DNA from: Symsagittifera roscoffensis
Taxonomy: Eukaryota; Xenacoelomorpha; Acoela; Convolutidae
Assembly: GCF_963678635.1 (NCBI RefSeq)
Contig: NC_087063.1
Span: 46,232,101 to 46,296,100, forward strand
Length of the DNA stretch: 64,000 nt
Direction: 5' to 3'
The notes below the pieces were generated by a model. That model worked only from the letters and a program-made list of their open reading frames with translations. It was not told the origin of the DNA and ran no database searches. Positions 42,064 through 53,545 of the stretch are shown piece after piece. Position numbers and translations under genes: made by a program. The stretch's first letter is position 1, and each line of letters opens with the position of its first letter.

Positions 42064-43019
42064 ATCAACACTGAATGTTATCCAGATCTCCCTCTTCCGA
42101 CCCTTGTCTCCCCTCTTCTCTAGCCTAAGGAAAAATAATATCTTTAATTATAATATTAGTTTTACTTTTTCATCAATTTCAACCCTAACTTTTTTATTAT
42201 CAGTCTTTTTATTCGGAGTAGAGCTATCTTTACATGATATAGTCTCGGCACTCTGCTTATCTTTCCTCAAGCGAACCATCTTATCGAGTAGCTCCCCTCT
42301 TCTTTTCTCGTCCAGTTCAGTGGCCATCAAGACAGGTTCTCCAAATCCTACTGCGGTGTTCCACAACTCTTCTTCAAAGTCATCCAATTTAACTTTCTCT
42401 TCTACCTTCTGATTGAATTCGCTCAAGAAAATTTGCCATCCATTTTCATCCAGCTTATTCAGGAACATACTCTTATTCCCCTCGAACGTGTTCTTTCTCT
42501 CATCTCGTCACTCAAGAGCACCATACCAATGTTAGAGGGATCACTGTGTAGAGGCAACTCCAGATTCTTACGGGCAGATCCCAAGGGTGGGGTGGCGGTG
42601 TCCTCCCAAACTTCACCACTCAAGTCTTGCAGTAGCTCACGCGTGGTACCGGGACTGAAATTCCCGAACACTGCTCCCTCTTCAGCTGTAATCCCCATTT
42701 CCATTTCTTCTCCAGCTTCACTGAGGGTTTCATCCGTACTCTCTACCTCTCTCGACTCATCTTGGTCCCTCTCCAACTCCTCTTTGAATCTATTCTCCAC
42801 AGGAAGGCTTCTTTTGTCCCCAGGCGTGCCGACTGATAGAGCTGAAGGCGTCGCCGGATCCCCTGCCTTGTATTCTGTCAACAACACAAATAGGGTCCCT
42901 GCTGCATCCAGCTTCCGTCCCTCATGTTGAAATTTCACCTCCTCCAGTCTATAGGGTGCTAGATGTTTTCTAGTACTGCACTTCATCTCATCCTGAGGAG
43001 CTAGGTGACCTTCCTCCAT
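42064..43019 (-). pseudogene. Copy B acidic segment
   Basis: 43019-42459 (186 codons) is Glu-rich with KCSTRKHLAPYRLEEVKFQH and SLPVENRFKEELERDQDES; 42468-42148 adds FLNKLDENGWQIFLSEFNQ and LDEKRRGELLDKMVRLRKD. Corresponds to copy A 28444-29325. Confidence 0.45.
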
Positions 43020-44202
43020 GATCCTTCTCCCGCTGTCGTATAAAACGTTCTACCTTCGAGTCCAGCTTTCTCGAGTACCTTTATCACTCCACTGACTTCG
43101 TAATTAGGAGGCATCGAACCCCGCATCTTTTTAGCTTGAGTAGTCCATGAATTCGCTTTTTTTCACTCGTATGGAAGTATGCAGCCGCCGATTACCCGCT
43201 GAATGAGGGGTCCCAGCGGTGCGTGAACACATTCTGCTGCTGCTCCAGAGCCTCTCTAGCATGTATCGACGGGACCACCATCGGACTGTTCATCCCCAAC
43301 GTCATTCGTCTCACCGCCGGGAACTCAGGAATGGCAGCGGGTAAGACATACCGCTCAAGTATTGTCTCCAGTTCCTTCTTTGCGATTTTGAAGCTTTTCT
43401 TCCACGCCGGGATCCTCAAGACTTCTCTCGTGATCTTCGCCACCGAATTCAAGTTCCAGAACTTCGGGTAGGCCTCAATGAGACCCTCTCGTTTTTCCCC
43501 CATTCTGCACTGCAGCTGGCCCCAAAACTTGAGCACTATCAACTCTGGTTCTTTCACATTCCCAAATAGCACCGTTTCACTCATTCGTGCTCTCTGCTCG
43601 CACAAGTTCCTCTGCTCGCACTAATTCAGCGCTGTTCCGTCCAACATACTGATCAGACTCATGTGGACCACTGAAAGTCGGTACGCGGCCACCAGCGGAT
43701 CCGAGAAGGCGTATGTCACGGCGGAACTGTAGACGCAGGTCACTACCTCTCCTAGCCCTCTGATCATCCCTACCGGATCAGACCTCATGGCCAGACATAA
43801 ATCGGTCAAGAGAGCTATACCTCCGTTCATCTCTCGCATCTCTTCTTTAGTCTTTGGGTTTCTCTCCTCGCCCGTCAAGCGTCGATTCTGCATCAAGAGG
43901 TACTCCGCTAACAGAGATTTCAGTCCAGCAGCACACTTGTAGGAGTACGTCTCCAGACTCGGGTGGGCCTTTCTCACCGACAGGCTTTCCCCGTACTTCA
44001 TCAGTCAATGAAATACCGCCAGGTTTCCATTCGTCAGGAGTATCAATATCAAAAATCCATCAGTTCTGAGGATCTCCACACCTACCAACAAATACGTGGG
44101 ATACATCAGATATAAGGCCAGCAGCAGGTTAATAGTTATGGTCAAGAGATCCTGCACAAATGCCTCGAAGATGGTATTTTCCGCGTAGAATACTTTGTCC
44201 AT
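43020..44202 (-). pseudogene. Copy B helical segments
   Basis: 44202-44005 is hydrophobic (LLTITINLLLALYLMYPTYL); 44001-43621 (126 codons) reads SLETYSYKCAAGLKSLLAEY, LAMRSDPVGMIRGLGEVVT, AVTYAFSDPLVAAYRLSVVH; 43605-43192 reads LIVLKFWGQLQCRMGEKREG and WNLNSVAKITREVLRIPAWK. Equivalent to copy A 27156-28573. Possible membrane association of the first part is inference. Confidence 0.45.
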
Positions 44203-45140
44203 ATACTTCTTTTCTCAGCAAGGACTCAAGAATCTCAATATTTCGTGCGTCTTCCTGGTCCTCAGTTCACCCTTTGCATGTTCACTCCAGAAGGCGGCGA
44301 TAGTGACCTCATTAGCTGACGTAACAAACATTACCATTGTCATATCCCTCTTCTCCGAGATCTCGAGCTGCTCCTCTAGAAACTCCCAATCTGTTTAATC
44401 AGGGAGGTGCGCTTTCCCTTGTTTTGTCCGTCACGTTTTCCAACCTCGGTGTCAGGAACGGCCATTTTCCTCTCTCTTTAGTCAGACGATACCCCATCGA
44501 CTCCAGTCGCTTCTCCGCCCCAGCCACGTTCTTTCGATTGTTGATGGGCCCTCTCGCGCTGTTGGTAGAACCTGTTATGGTGATGTCCATGTTCCGGAAC
44601 CACAGACTGGCGGTCAAATGGCTGATAACGGGATAATCATCCCCTACCTCCGGGTTAATTTTCAGCTGCCTGGCCAGATTTTATATCTCAAGACAGAGTA
44701 CCTCGTACACCACAATCAGTATATCCGCTAGCTCGTAGAAACCCCTCAGAGCATGAGACACATGTGCCCATGCCACTGCCACTTCCGACTTCAGAATTCT
44801 CAAGTTTCCTGTCTCAAGTTCACGATTCGAGGTTGCCATCAGCATTCGCCACCCGTTGCCTTCCGCTATCAGAGAGAGCATCGCGTATACAAACTGCAGA
44901 GCCGGCGGCTTGCCTGCGTAGCCTGGTGATAATGCAAATACCATTTTCGTTTTCGATCCCAGTCGAGAGGCGGCTACCAACTCGCCGCGTTGCACTTTGT
45001 TCATCGCCACGAAAAACGTCTGGAAACGAAAAACCGACGCCGAAGAAGATCTGGATAGCCTCCCAGATCTTCTTCGGCGTCGGTTCTCCCTTTCTGAAGT
45101 GCAGAAGTTATCCCGCTGCTGTTAGGTGGTCATTCATTCC
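44203..45140 (-). pseudogene. Copy B SGNH-like segment 2
   Basis: LFAGMNDHLTAAG near 45155-45110 resembles SGNH block III. A palindromic stretch follows (hairpin at 45032-45085, translating PTPKKIWEAIQIFFGVG). 45010-44681 reads AASRLGSKTKMVFALSPGYA, LQFVYAMLSLIAEGNGWRML, MATSNRELETGNLRILKSEV and VAWAHVSHALRGFYELADIL; 44617-44399 reads SLWFRNMDITITG. Parallel to copy A 26131-27155. Confidence 0.45.
45032..45085. repeat. Perfect 23-bp inverted repeat with 8-bp loop
   Basis: Left arm 45032-45054 and right arm 45063-45085 are exact reverse complements, loop ATAGCCTC. It lies inside the SGNH-like segment 2 of copy B and has no counterpart in copy A. Confidence 0.95.
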
Positions 45141-45891
45141 CGCAAATAACAACAATTCCGGTTCACACGGCGTCTGACTTAATCGCCACTATCAGAGTCA
45201 ACATTTGATTCAGCTCTGCGCCTGGTAGCAAGTACACCAGCGTTTCCGGCCAGAAATACTTCGGGGACCTTCCATCGAAATCATTCCTGCCACAGTGATT
45301 GCTCTCGCCGCTCAAGGATCCGAGCGATCTTAAACTTCCAGAATTTTGGCCAACTGCGAGGTCCCATGTGATCTTCCGTACGTTGGGTCTTCTGTCAGCT
45401 TCAGACCCATGTAGGCAGTATCGGGAAGCTTCTATCTAGAAGTTTCTCTACCGCCCTCAATTGCGCAGCAATCGCCACTCGGATCCTGGCTATGCTCGTT
45501 CGATGTTTTGGCGGTTCCACTATGATGCCTGGTTTCCCCAGCTCCTTAAGAGGCCTGTAGTTGACTGGCCCATGATTGACCCCCTGGGAGTTCCAGTCAA
45601 GTCCGCGGTCTCCAGGGTCTTGTCTTGAGAGAAGTGCGCTTCATGAACTTTCAGCCAATCCTTACAGTAGTGATTGCTCAAGTCCTCATGCGATAGATTC
45701 TTAAGTCCCAAGAACTCTAATAGCTCCTGTCTGCAGGCCAGATCCTCAAGGTCCAGATCTTCCACACGTTCCAGATAACTGGATTTGCTCGTTTCTCCAG
45801 GGCCTCCGGCTTTCATCTTTTTGTCCACCATCACTACCGAGGATGCTACTGAGCTCTGGAATGTGGAAGACTCCGCCTCGTCCCTCTCCAT
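45141..45891 (-). pseudogene. Copy B inter-domain segment
   Basis: 45891-45520 reads KKMKAGGPGETSKSSYLERV, LDLEDLACRQELLEFLGLKN, LSHEDLSNHYCKDWLKVHEA. Compact, possibly helical; family unknown. The rest to 45141 is degraded. Confidence 0.35.
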
Positions 45892-46640
45892 GGGTGTCGA
45901 GCCCAGCTGCCTGCTCCTGGTACTCCTCGAGATTTCTCTAGAGTCGACTCTTCCCTCAAACGATCAGCGACTGTCCTAGCCGGGAAGAAGGAAAACCTCG
46001 TGGGAGGACCAGAGGTGAATTGTCCAGCTTCCACCAGATCCGACTCTAGAAGGTTAATATGTCTCTGAAAAACAACATTCAGCCACTCCGAGCCCCTTGG
46101 CCTGTAAAAACGGATTCCATCCGAAGATTCGTTCTGTGGAAGGTAATCCTCTATCATTCTTGCCACGTCGAGCAGCCTCATTGGCAGGATACTTCTGTTC
46201 CGGATTTGTCGGATGATCTCGTTGATATGGCGCACACCTTCATTCATGCTCATCGCATTCTGATCCGGCAATCATGTTGTAGGGGACCATGCAAATTGTG
46301 AGCACTGCTGGATCAAAATAGACCCTCATCGCCTCAAGAATGCAGCTCACCTTGTCCTGCAACCTCATCTTTTCCTTAACTCGCCTCTAGAAACATCATC
46401 GGTCCCCATCATTAGGGTGACCGTATGGTTTTTTCCCATCTCCAGGATCTCTAGTGATGCCAACATCTGGAGCATTGCCACACCAGATAAACTCAAGGTC
46501 CCCTTGCCAATGCGCCCGAATTCTCTCCAGGACTCGGATAGGACTGTCCCCAATGATCAAGTGAACCGTGCCCTCAGGTATTCTAGGCTGTGTAAAGTTT
46601 TCAGCCCAAGATGCATCATTGAAGGCATCCCTTCTCTCGC
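45846..46640 (-). pseudogene. Copy B SGNH-hydrolase-like domain 1
   Basis: GTVHLIIGDSPIRVLERI has block I with Ser at 46545-46543. A frameshift near 46480 leads to EILEMGKNHTVTLMMGTDDV (block III as GTDD), and 46271-45846 continues MSMNEGVRHINEIIRQIRNR, LPMRLLDVARMIEDYL, SSDGIRFYRPRGSEWLN (block V with Arg where His is expected) and VVFQRHINLLESDLVEAGQF. Same block order as copy A. The nucleophile Ser is present and the His lost, the reverse of copy A. Confidence 0.6.
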
Positions 46641-47831
46641 GTTGCTCCGCCGTCCAACCGTCCCAGTTATGTCGGTGGTAGGCGCCATCAGTGTTTTTCT
46701 TGTAGCTCGAGATCACGACGCTACTCATGACGCTACTCACGACGCTACTCAGGGTATTCCCTCCAAGTGATCGATGCTGCTCTACGGGCCGGACTCTCGG
46801 GAATCCTCGACTGCAACCTTTTCTGCAACTCCTTGAGGCGTGATGTCCCTGCTCCAGACTGTCTGCCACTGGTTGAACTGGGCGTCAATCCCGGTAGCGT
46901 AATGTCCATAAATGGTCTGATCCGACCCGAATCCAGATTTCTCAAGGAAGGGACTAGTTCGGATGACATCCATGTGCCCAGGCCTGCAATCATATGCTCC
47001 TGGGCTACGCGGTCCAAAATGAAGCGACCACTCGATCTGGGGGACACATCTTCTTCCATCATGGACTCAGGTGTTGGTCTCGTCGTCAACGGCTCAGTCG
47101 CCGTCTTCATCTTCCTCTCCTTATCACTGGCAACTTCTTGCAGTCTCCATTGTAGTCGTTCAATTTCTGATTTTATTTGGTCACTATTCGCCACGCTTTC
47201 TTGCAGTTTCTGCTCTTGCTCCAAGAGATCGCGGTCATTTGTCTTCAAGAGATCGCGGTCAAGAATCCTTTGGTCCCGCTCAAGAATCGCTTGGTCCCGC
47301 TCAAATTTGGCTTGGTCCCTAACGAGAATCGATTGGTCCCTATCCAGATTGGCTTCATCCCATTCCCTCTGAGGCATTTCCAGCTCCTTTTTCAGGTTGC
47401 TGATATCTGGATATGAATCCCTTTGTTGGGACCGTAACATCGATGACGCCTTGCTAGTAGATTGGGTCCCCATCCCTGCCAGTGGTTTGGTTGGGAGGGT
47501 AAATTTTTCTGCGCGTTGTTCCGTCGTGTTGCTCAAGCCGGGATTCCTTGCCAAGTCGAATCCCCTTACGCCTCCGTCAACGTTCAAGGACAGCCACCTG
47601 GTTTGCTCATTGATTTGAGATCCGATCCAAGGTGTAACCCACCATTAACACAGCCTCGGTTGCTGATTCCCTGCAATCTTCCTGCCATTCCAGTTGCAAG
47701 ATGGCATTGAGCAACACCGCTAGTCTCTCGTTCCCTTGCGTATAGACAAGATCCCTCAAGCGCTTGTAGAGATCATCGACAGTGGATTTCCTAAATGCTG
47801 CCGGCCTAGACTCCCAGAAACGATCTGCCAT
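46641..47831 (-). pseudogene. Copy B second-ORF N-terminal segment with long coiled coil
   Basis: 47831-47607 (74 codons) starts MADRFWESRPAAFRK and reads DLYKRLRDLVYTQGNERLAV; the frame stays open past the first stop as 47587-46745 (280 codons). The centre is a coiled coil of RDQ-x-ILxRDQ repeats encoded by near-perfect 21-bp DNA repeats (47260-47356), then LQESVANSDQIKSEIERLQW. The end contains SGRFILDRVAQEHMIAGLG. Probably oligomerises the SGNH-containing protein. Copy A has a shorter helical equivalent. Confidence 0.55.
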
Positions 47832-48259
47832 TGCTGTGCTTCTTTCTCAAGAGTTTTCACGAAACATCTTGCTCAAGAAATACCTTACCTAGGTCAACTC
47901 AAGAAATACCCTTCTCAGGCAAATACTCAGCAGATGCTTTTCTTCAATACCGATTGCGAAAAGCTGTTCGATGTCTTTCTTTTCTTCTGCTTTTCGTGTC
48001 TTTTCATTCCAGTTATCGTTCAGAGTTTTAGACCAATGTTTTGCTCATGACCAGCCTAAACCTCCCACTTAGTACCTTCAGAACGTTATTCTGACACTTT
48101 CTGATAAAAATGATTCAATAAAGTATTAAAAACAAGCAGATCCGTCTTATGTTTCAGCACCATATAGTTTGAATTCTAAATTTTGTTTAAAATGTCATGC
48201 CAATCATACTAAAACCTATTTTCCTGACGTCTGCTACCCTTTATACCTAGCTCAAGACC
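47832..48259 (-). other. Spacer between macro domain and second ORF, copy B
   Basis: No coding continuity. Same position as the copy A spacer at 23584-23950. Confidence 0.4.
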
Positions 48260-48925
48260 CTCGTGCCCCATGAGGCACAGGCGATGCTCAACTAGTACTT
48301 CTTGTGCAGATGTACCATTATTTCCGTTTCTGCGAAGATCACGTGCAGGATGACGTATAGTTCCCTATAGTTCCCTATGGTTCAATCTGCCCCTGTTCGG
48401 ATCATAGACCGCCAGTGAGACCTATCTTATCCCTATATCAACCAGGTCAATGCCAGCATCACATGCTCAGGATCTATCACGTTTCTCTCGCTGACTCCTG
48501 TCACCAAAAGCACAGGTATTTGCCCGGAACTTGTGAAACTGAAGGAGGAAGTGCGGCCATACCCCCCAATCCCGGTCTCTGCCTGAACAGAAACTCCACA
48601 TTCTGGTACTCTCTTTTAAAATCGGCTTTCAATCTGGTGTTAAAACTCATATCCGCTTATGTGCAAATTGCGCTGGACCTATCTGACAAGATAAAGTGGC
48701 TGTCCGTGATCAGGATGTTCTTTGAATACTCATTTGGTATCTCGAACTTGTTCTTGAAATTTCTTCCGATTGTAGGCTCGGCTTCTTCCTGATCCAGGTC
48801 CAGTCTATTAGTCTCTCTCTTTTTCCTGCGCTTCTTCATCAGCAAACTTTTGGTGTGGGTAAGTCCTACCCCCACTCCCCGGACAAAAATGTTTATCGAC
48901 GTCCACGTCGATGGTGTTGGGCTCA
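48260..48925 (-). pseudogene. Copy B TARG1-like macro domain
   Basis: Part of 49121-48657 plus the downstream frame. Reads INIFVRGVGVGLTHTKSLL, ILITDSHFILSDRSSAICT, a TAA stop, then ADMSFNTRLKADFKREYQN, FRQRPGLGGMAALPPSVS, GKYLCFW, a stop, and finally LHVIFAETEIMVHLHKKY. It aligns along the length of the copy A domain and with the macro fold. The central catalytic loop is more degraded than in copy A. The two copies support one ancestral domain. Confidence 0.55.
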
Positions 48926-49845
48926 AGTTGTCAGGTGGTATGTCCAGTGGCCGGTCTATCGTCTTCCAAGCAAACAACGCGTTCCCTGCCTTTAAATGCT
49001 TCCCTGCTGATATGTAGACTTGTTGAATATTTTGCGCTTCCTTCTCTTCAGCCTCCAGTTTATGCATCCACTCCAGTATCCTCAGGTTTGTATTTTCCAT
49101 CTCGCTCTGCTCTAGATCCATTTCTTTCTCTGGTGAGGTGTGATCTTCCTGTCAGGAGTGCTCACCGTCGTTGATGATCTGCCACTCTTCATTTGCTACC
49201 AGATCGCCCACGTTCACCATCTCTTCACCTAGCTCGTCTGGTCGTATTTTGTCAATCAAGAAGTCATCGCCATACCTGTTGTACCTCATGCGTGTCCTCT
49301 TGCGCCCGCCTTTAATCGTTTCCGTCGTCATGGGCATATATTGTTCTGTCCACTACGGCACCTCATTTTCCTCTGGATCATTCCAATCCTCTTCTGCGAA
49401 AGATCCTCCGTCCGAATCTGCTTCTACCTTTTCGTTGTCATCTGTACTCTTGTTCTCGTTGCCATCATTCTTCTCCCTATGCTTTCTCATTTACCTCGCA
49501 TGCTGGCTCCACCATTAAATACTCGAGTCCTTCCATGTTCTGTGGTACGCAACAGTCTTCCGGTGATGGGACATGAGGTTTCAGATTTTTTTTTAATGCG
49601 CCGCACGCCCTGTGCTCAAGCGATAGAATGGTGCAATTCCGTTATCATGAACGGCCCTCTCCATTTTTAGTAGCTTTTTTGTCCCTTTCGGAGCTATGAC
49701 ATTCTGGAACACTCAGAAATATTTCTCACAGAATATGGCTTTGCCTGAAGTATACTTCCTCCGCTGTCTCGTCTGTGTTTGTGCTGTGCTCCTCCTGCAC
49801 AGCTCATTCAACTCTTGTTGTCTGCTAACCGCTTCCTTCACATGT
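48926..49845 (-). pseudogene. Copy B pol C-terminal extension
   Basis: Degraded frames read LKPHVPSPEDCCVPQNMEG, LEYLMVEPACEVNEK, RMRYNRYGDDFLIDKIRPDE (49337-49152) and ILEWMHKLEAEEKEAQNIQQ (49121 on). Corresponds to copy A 22381-22950. Confidence 0.5.
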
Positions 49846-50450
49846 GCCTGAGGCGTTGTCTTTTGTCCTTCATAATCCGTTTCTAGATAAAAGAAAGTCA
49901 GGGGGCATCGCTCTCTCTCTCTCTCTGCCTGTTAACATCACGAAGGAGCCGATCCCCGTTGTTGAGTGCTGCGTGCTATTGTACGCGCCTACCACTTGCG
50001 GCAGATGTTTGTCCCAGTCTGTCATATAACTCAAGCAAAATACCCTGAGCATGTTCACTAGCGTTCTGTTCTGCTTCTCCACTAGTCCATTCGTTTGTGG
50101 ATGGTAGGTCGTCGAGTGTGCCTGTGCAATGTGGGATCTTTTCATGAGTTCTTTCATCAGGTCCCCAACGAAGGCTTTCCCATTATCAGAATGGAAGGTC
50201 ATCGGACAACCATACCGTGATATCCACTGCGTTATCAAGTGATCGCTAGTCTCCTCCGCCGAGGCTGCCTGACATGTGACTGCTTAAGCCAATTTCGTAA
50301 AATGATCACTAATAACCAGTATTTGGTTATACACCGAATCTGTCATGCTGATCTTCTGATGGTCTATCTGCACAACCTCGTTGAAATTCTGCACTTTCCA
50401 CAGATTTGAGAGGGAATTTCATTTTCCGGTGGTCTTTCACCTGCAAACAC
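49846..50450 (-). pseudogene. Copy B integrase core
   Basis: Reads VQIDHQKISMTDSVYNQ, LVISDHFTKLA, a stop, AVTCQAASAEETSDHL, then 50238-49870 with FHSDNGKAFVGDLMKELMKR, STTYHPQTNGLVEKQNRTLV and YMTDWDKHLPQVVGAYNST. The DDE catalytic residues all appear retained; one in-frame stop and a degraded 3' end break it. Confidence 0.75.
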
Positions 50451-53400
50451 GAGAAACATGCGTTCACTCATTTTTTTCAGCCTTCCTCAACCCTGGCCAG
50501 TAAAATCGGTGTAATATTCTTGGTTGTACCTTGTCTATCACCTGATGTCCCTCTGGTCGTGCGATCAGAACAAAACTTCCGTTTGATATAGCTGTGGTAG
50601 TATGATGAGGTTATGCTTGTGTAGTATCGTCTCCCCGTGTTTTCTCGTGCAGGCCACCACGCCATCAGCTGTGTGGTAGAACAAGTCCTTTCGTTCTTTG
50701 TAGAACTGGCTCAAGATCTTATAGCTATCCTCCTCTAGGTCTCCTTTCTCTTTCTCTCCCGTCCGTATCCATTTGGAGAGATTTTTCATCATTTTTACGT
50801 TCTTCTCGGCTCGTCTTAGATCCGATAGCCGCTACCTCGCTTTGACGTGCTCCTTCAGTGCCATCATCTGTCCGTTCATTTCCCCTGGATTGTGGATTTC
50901 GTCCTTAGGCTCAACGCATACTATCCTTCTCAAGACGTCCCTGTCGCTCTCCGGTTCCAGATTCGTCCTGATGTTTGAGTTGCATGATAAATCTCTAGAA
51001 GGTTTTCTTGACACTGCTATCATCTCAAGCTCTTCTCCTCCATTCACGTCCTGATACTCCAGGTTGTATGTGCCTGACGAGGGATCTGTTTGCAATTTCC
51101 TGTCGTGATACCTCAGTTTTTCTTCAGCTAGTATCATGCAGAGACTATCTTGTTCATCATCACTCTTCTCTGAACCTTCGTCCCATTCTTCTGACTCCCC
51201 GGACAAATTTTCATCTTCACCTTCCCTGTCTGTTGTCGACCACTCGCAGGATTGATGATCTTGTCCGAGATCTTCAACTTCCTCCCTAAACGACACAATC
51301 TTCCTTCGTAGCGTTGTTCGCCTGAGTACGCCTTCCGGGATTTTCTCGACTAAAGATCGCACAACCTCCTTTTTTTGGGTTCCCTGGCTTTCATCGACTT
51401 CCCACCATTTGTTACCTCTCCCCTTCTCATTATGGTGACTTCCGGTCCGTCATTTCCACTGTTCGAGACCACGGCTTTGTCATCAGCCGGTTTCTCAAGC
51501 AGTCTCCTCAAACTTGTCCTATCGTCACCTTTCCTGTTTTTTCCCTGTCTTGTTTCCTTAGTGGTACCTGCCAAAAGGCTGACCCTAGATCAAGAGTCGG
51601 CCTTTTGGTGTCTACTAATTTCGTGTCTACTAATTTCGAAAGACTCTCGTCTATCTAGGTATGGGATGGGCATCCTTCACCGTGACGGGGTTCAGATATC
51701 GAAATTCACAACAAAATCTAGTTTGGTCCCCTTTCTTTTTGGCCATCACTACTCCACACGCCGACGGTGATCTGGACGGTTCTATCAATTCATACTCTAG
51801 TAAGGTCTCTATTTATTTTCTACATGCATGCAATTTGCTTGGGGTCATGCACCTCGCCCCCTCCCTGCGCAGTACCGCCAATTCCTCTAGTTCTGTTTCG
51901 TGTTCAAGAAAATTACTGCACCCGATGTCTGCTTTATGTCTCAAAAAAACCTTTTGATTCTTATCGAGCACGTTCTTGATGGCTTCGAGCTGTTCTGGAA
52001 AATTCCAACAGCTCGAAATTCCATCATCTGTCTCTGACTTCAATGACCCCACAAGATTCGATGATTTTTTTTATTTTCCTCAAAATGCTTAAGATACAAA
52101 TCTTGTCCCTATGATTCGGGCAATCAAGAACATCGTTTTTTTCACATTTTCAGTCATTTCATATCTAGTTTTCACGGGCAGTGTGTAACCCACTTTCCTC
52201 CCCCTCTGGATCGTGATTGGTATATCAAGAGTATTCAACAAGACACTGACGCAAAGGCCACTCTTGGTTATCGAGAATGAATTTCCTAAAATAGCAGCAC
52301 TTTGACTATTCGGATTTGGTACTATACATACTTGTTTACTGTCACTTAGTTCATTATAGTTCTTCATCCTGAAACTTACTATTGCTGCTTCGTTCGCTTT
52401 CAACCTTGCCCTCCTACATAAAAAAACTGGTGCCTTATTCTCATTCGCCAGTATCAAATTTACCGGTTTAACTACGTAGTTCTTTTCGGCGTTTTGAATC
52501 CTGAACATCGCATTGTTGAGATCAATTGTTACACCAAAATTCCTAATGAAATCTCTATCTAAAATGAATGGGTCAGACTCATCTAGATTCTCCACCACCA
52601 GGAAACTCATCCACAAATTGCGCTCCCCTAGATTTAGGGCTATTATTGGTGTCCTGCCTAGAACCCGCAACGCCCCTTTGTTTGCTGCTGATAGCCGTTT
52701 TCTTGATTCTATCAGGTCATCTTTGTCGAACTCCAATTTTCCAGGTTTGAATTGGTTTTACACTTGAGACGGCAAACAGTCCTCGTAGTTGGGTCCTCCT
52801 CATTGCGTATGTCCAGTACATGTGCAGACACGTCTGCTTCGGTTCCCAGGTGCATGGCATCTTCTTCCAGCATGGCCCAGTGCCCAATTGATCTCAACTT
52901 GAGTTCTTCTCGTTCTACATAGGTTCGACCAGCTAGATCTTTGTCTCACGTTATCATCGTTTTTGTATAGATGCTTATTCCATCTATGTTCAACATTACT
53001 TCATGAAGACCATAGGCTTCCGTGTACCTGCTCTCTATCCTGACCGATTTACCCCGCCTCTTGTGAGTAATGCCCTGAGTGCTCTAGAAGGGGTTTGTGG
53101 ATTTATGGTGCGTAAGTAATCCGCATACACATCAATGTGCGTTAATGATTGATCACTCGGTTCACTCAGGTTCCTCGTTACTTCATGACCGCCCACCGTG
53201 ATTATGGAAATAATTCTCGGCCCAATCTTTGTGATACCAAAAGTTTTCCCGGTCACCATTTTCATGTTGTTGCAATTACTCCTGCCTGTCAGGTTTTCTC
53301 CGGTCTCTGGTTCGGGTCTCGTCATCGAGAGTGTCTCATTCTTTTTTGTCTTTCTTTTTCCTGTTTTAGCCGTTGCTCAACCTCTTTGATCGCCAAGCCT

Positions 53401-53545
53401 TGCTTCACTTTGTTGATAGCCTCTGCAGCTGCTTTCTCGAAAATTATCTCTAGTGAACTCCTTATCTCTCATCCCCCAGCATCTCTGACGTATACGCCGA
53501 ATCTGTCAGGCTGACGTATACGCCGAATCTGTCATGCTGTATACA
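50451..53545 (-). pseudogene. Copy B pol block 1: gag end, protease region, RT start, linker, H2C2
   Basis: From right to left: a Zn-knuckle-proximal gag end (53.5-53.03 kb, MTRPEPETGENLTGRSN), a protease region (52912-52089) with SIGHWAMLEEDAMHLGTEAD and PFILDRDFIRNFGVTIDLNN but no obvious Asp-Thr/Ser-Gly, an RT N-terminus (52.05-51.6 kb), then directly the linker (51574-50832) and the H2C2 region (50792 down, QFYKERKDLFYHTADGVVAC). The RT core with the YVDD motif and RNase H are missing. Confidence 0.6.

Noticed and set aside
41580..42930. Plus-strand ORFs up to 233 codons in copy B
   Set aside because: They are antisense to the element's minus-strand frames, which have homologues in copy A; the plus frames do not.
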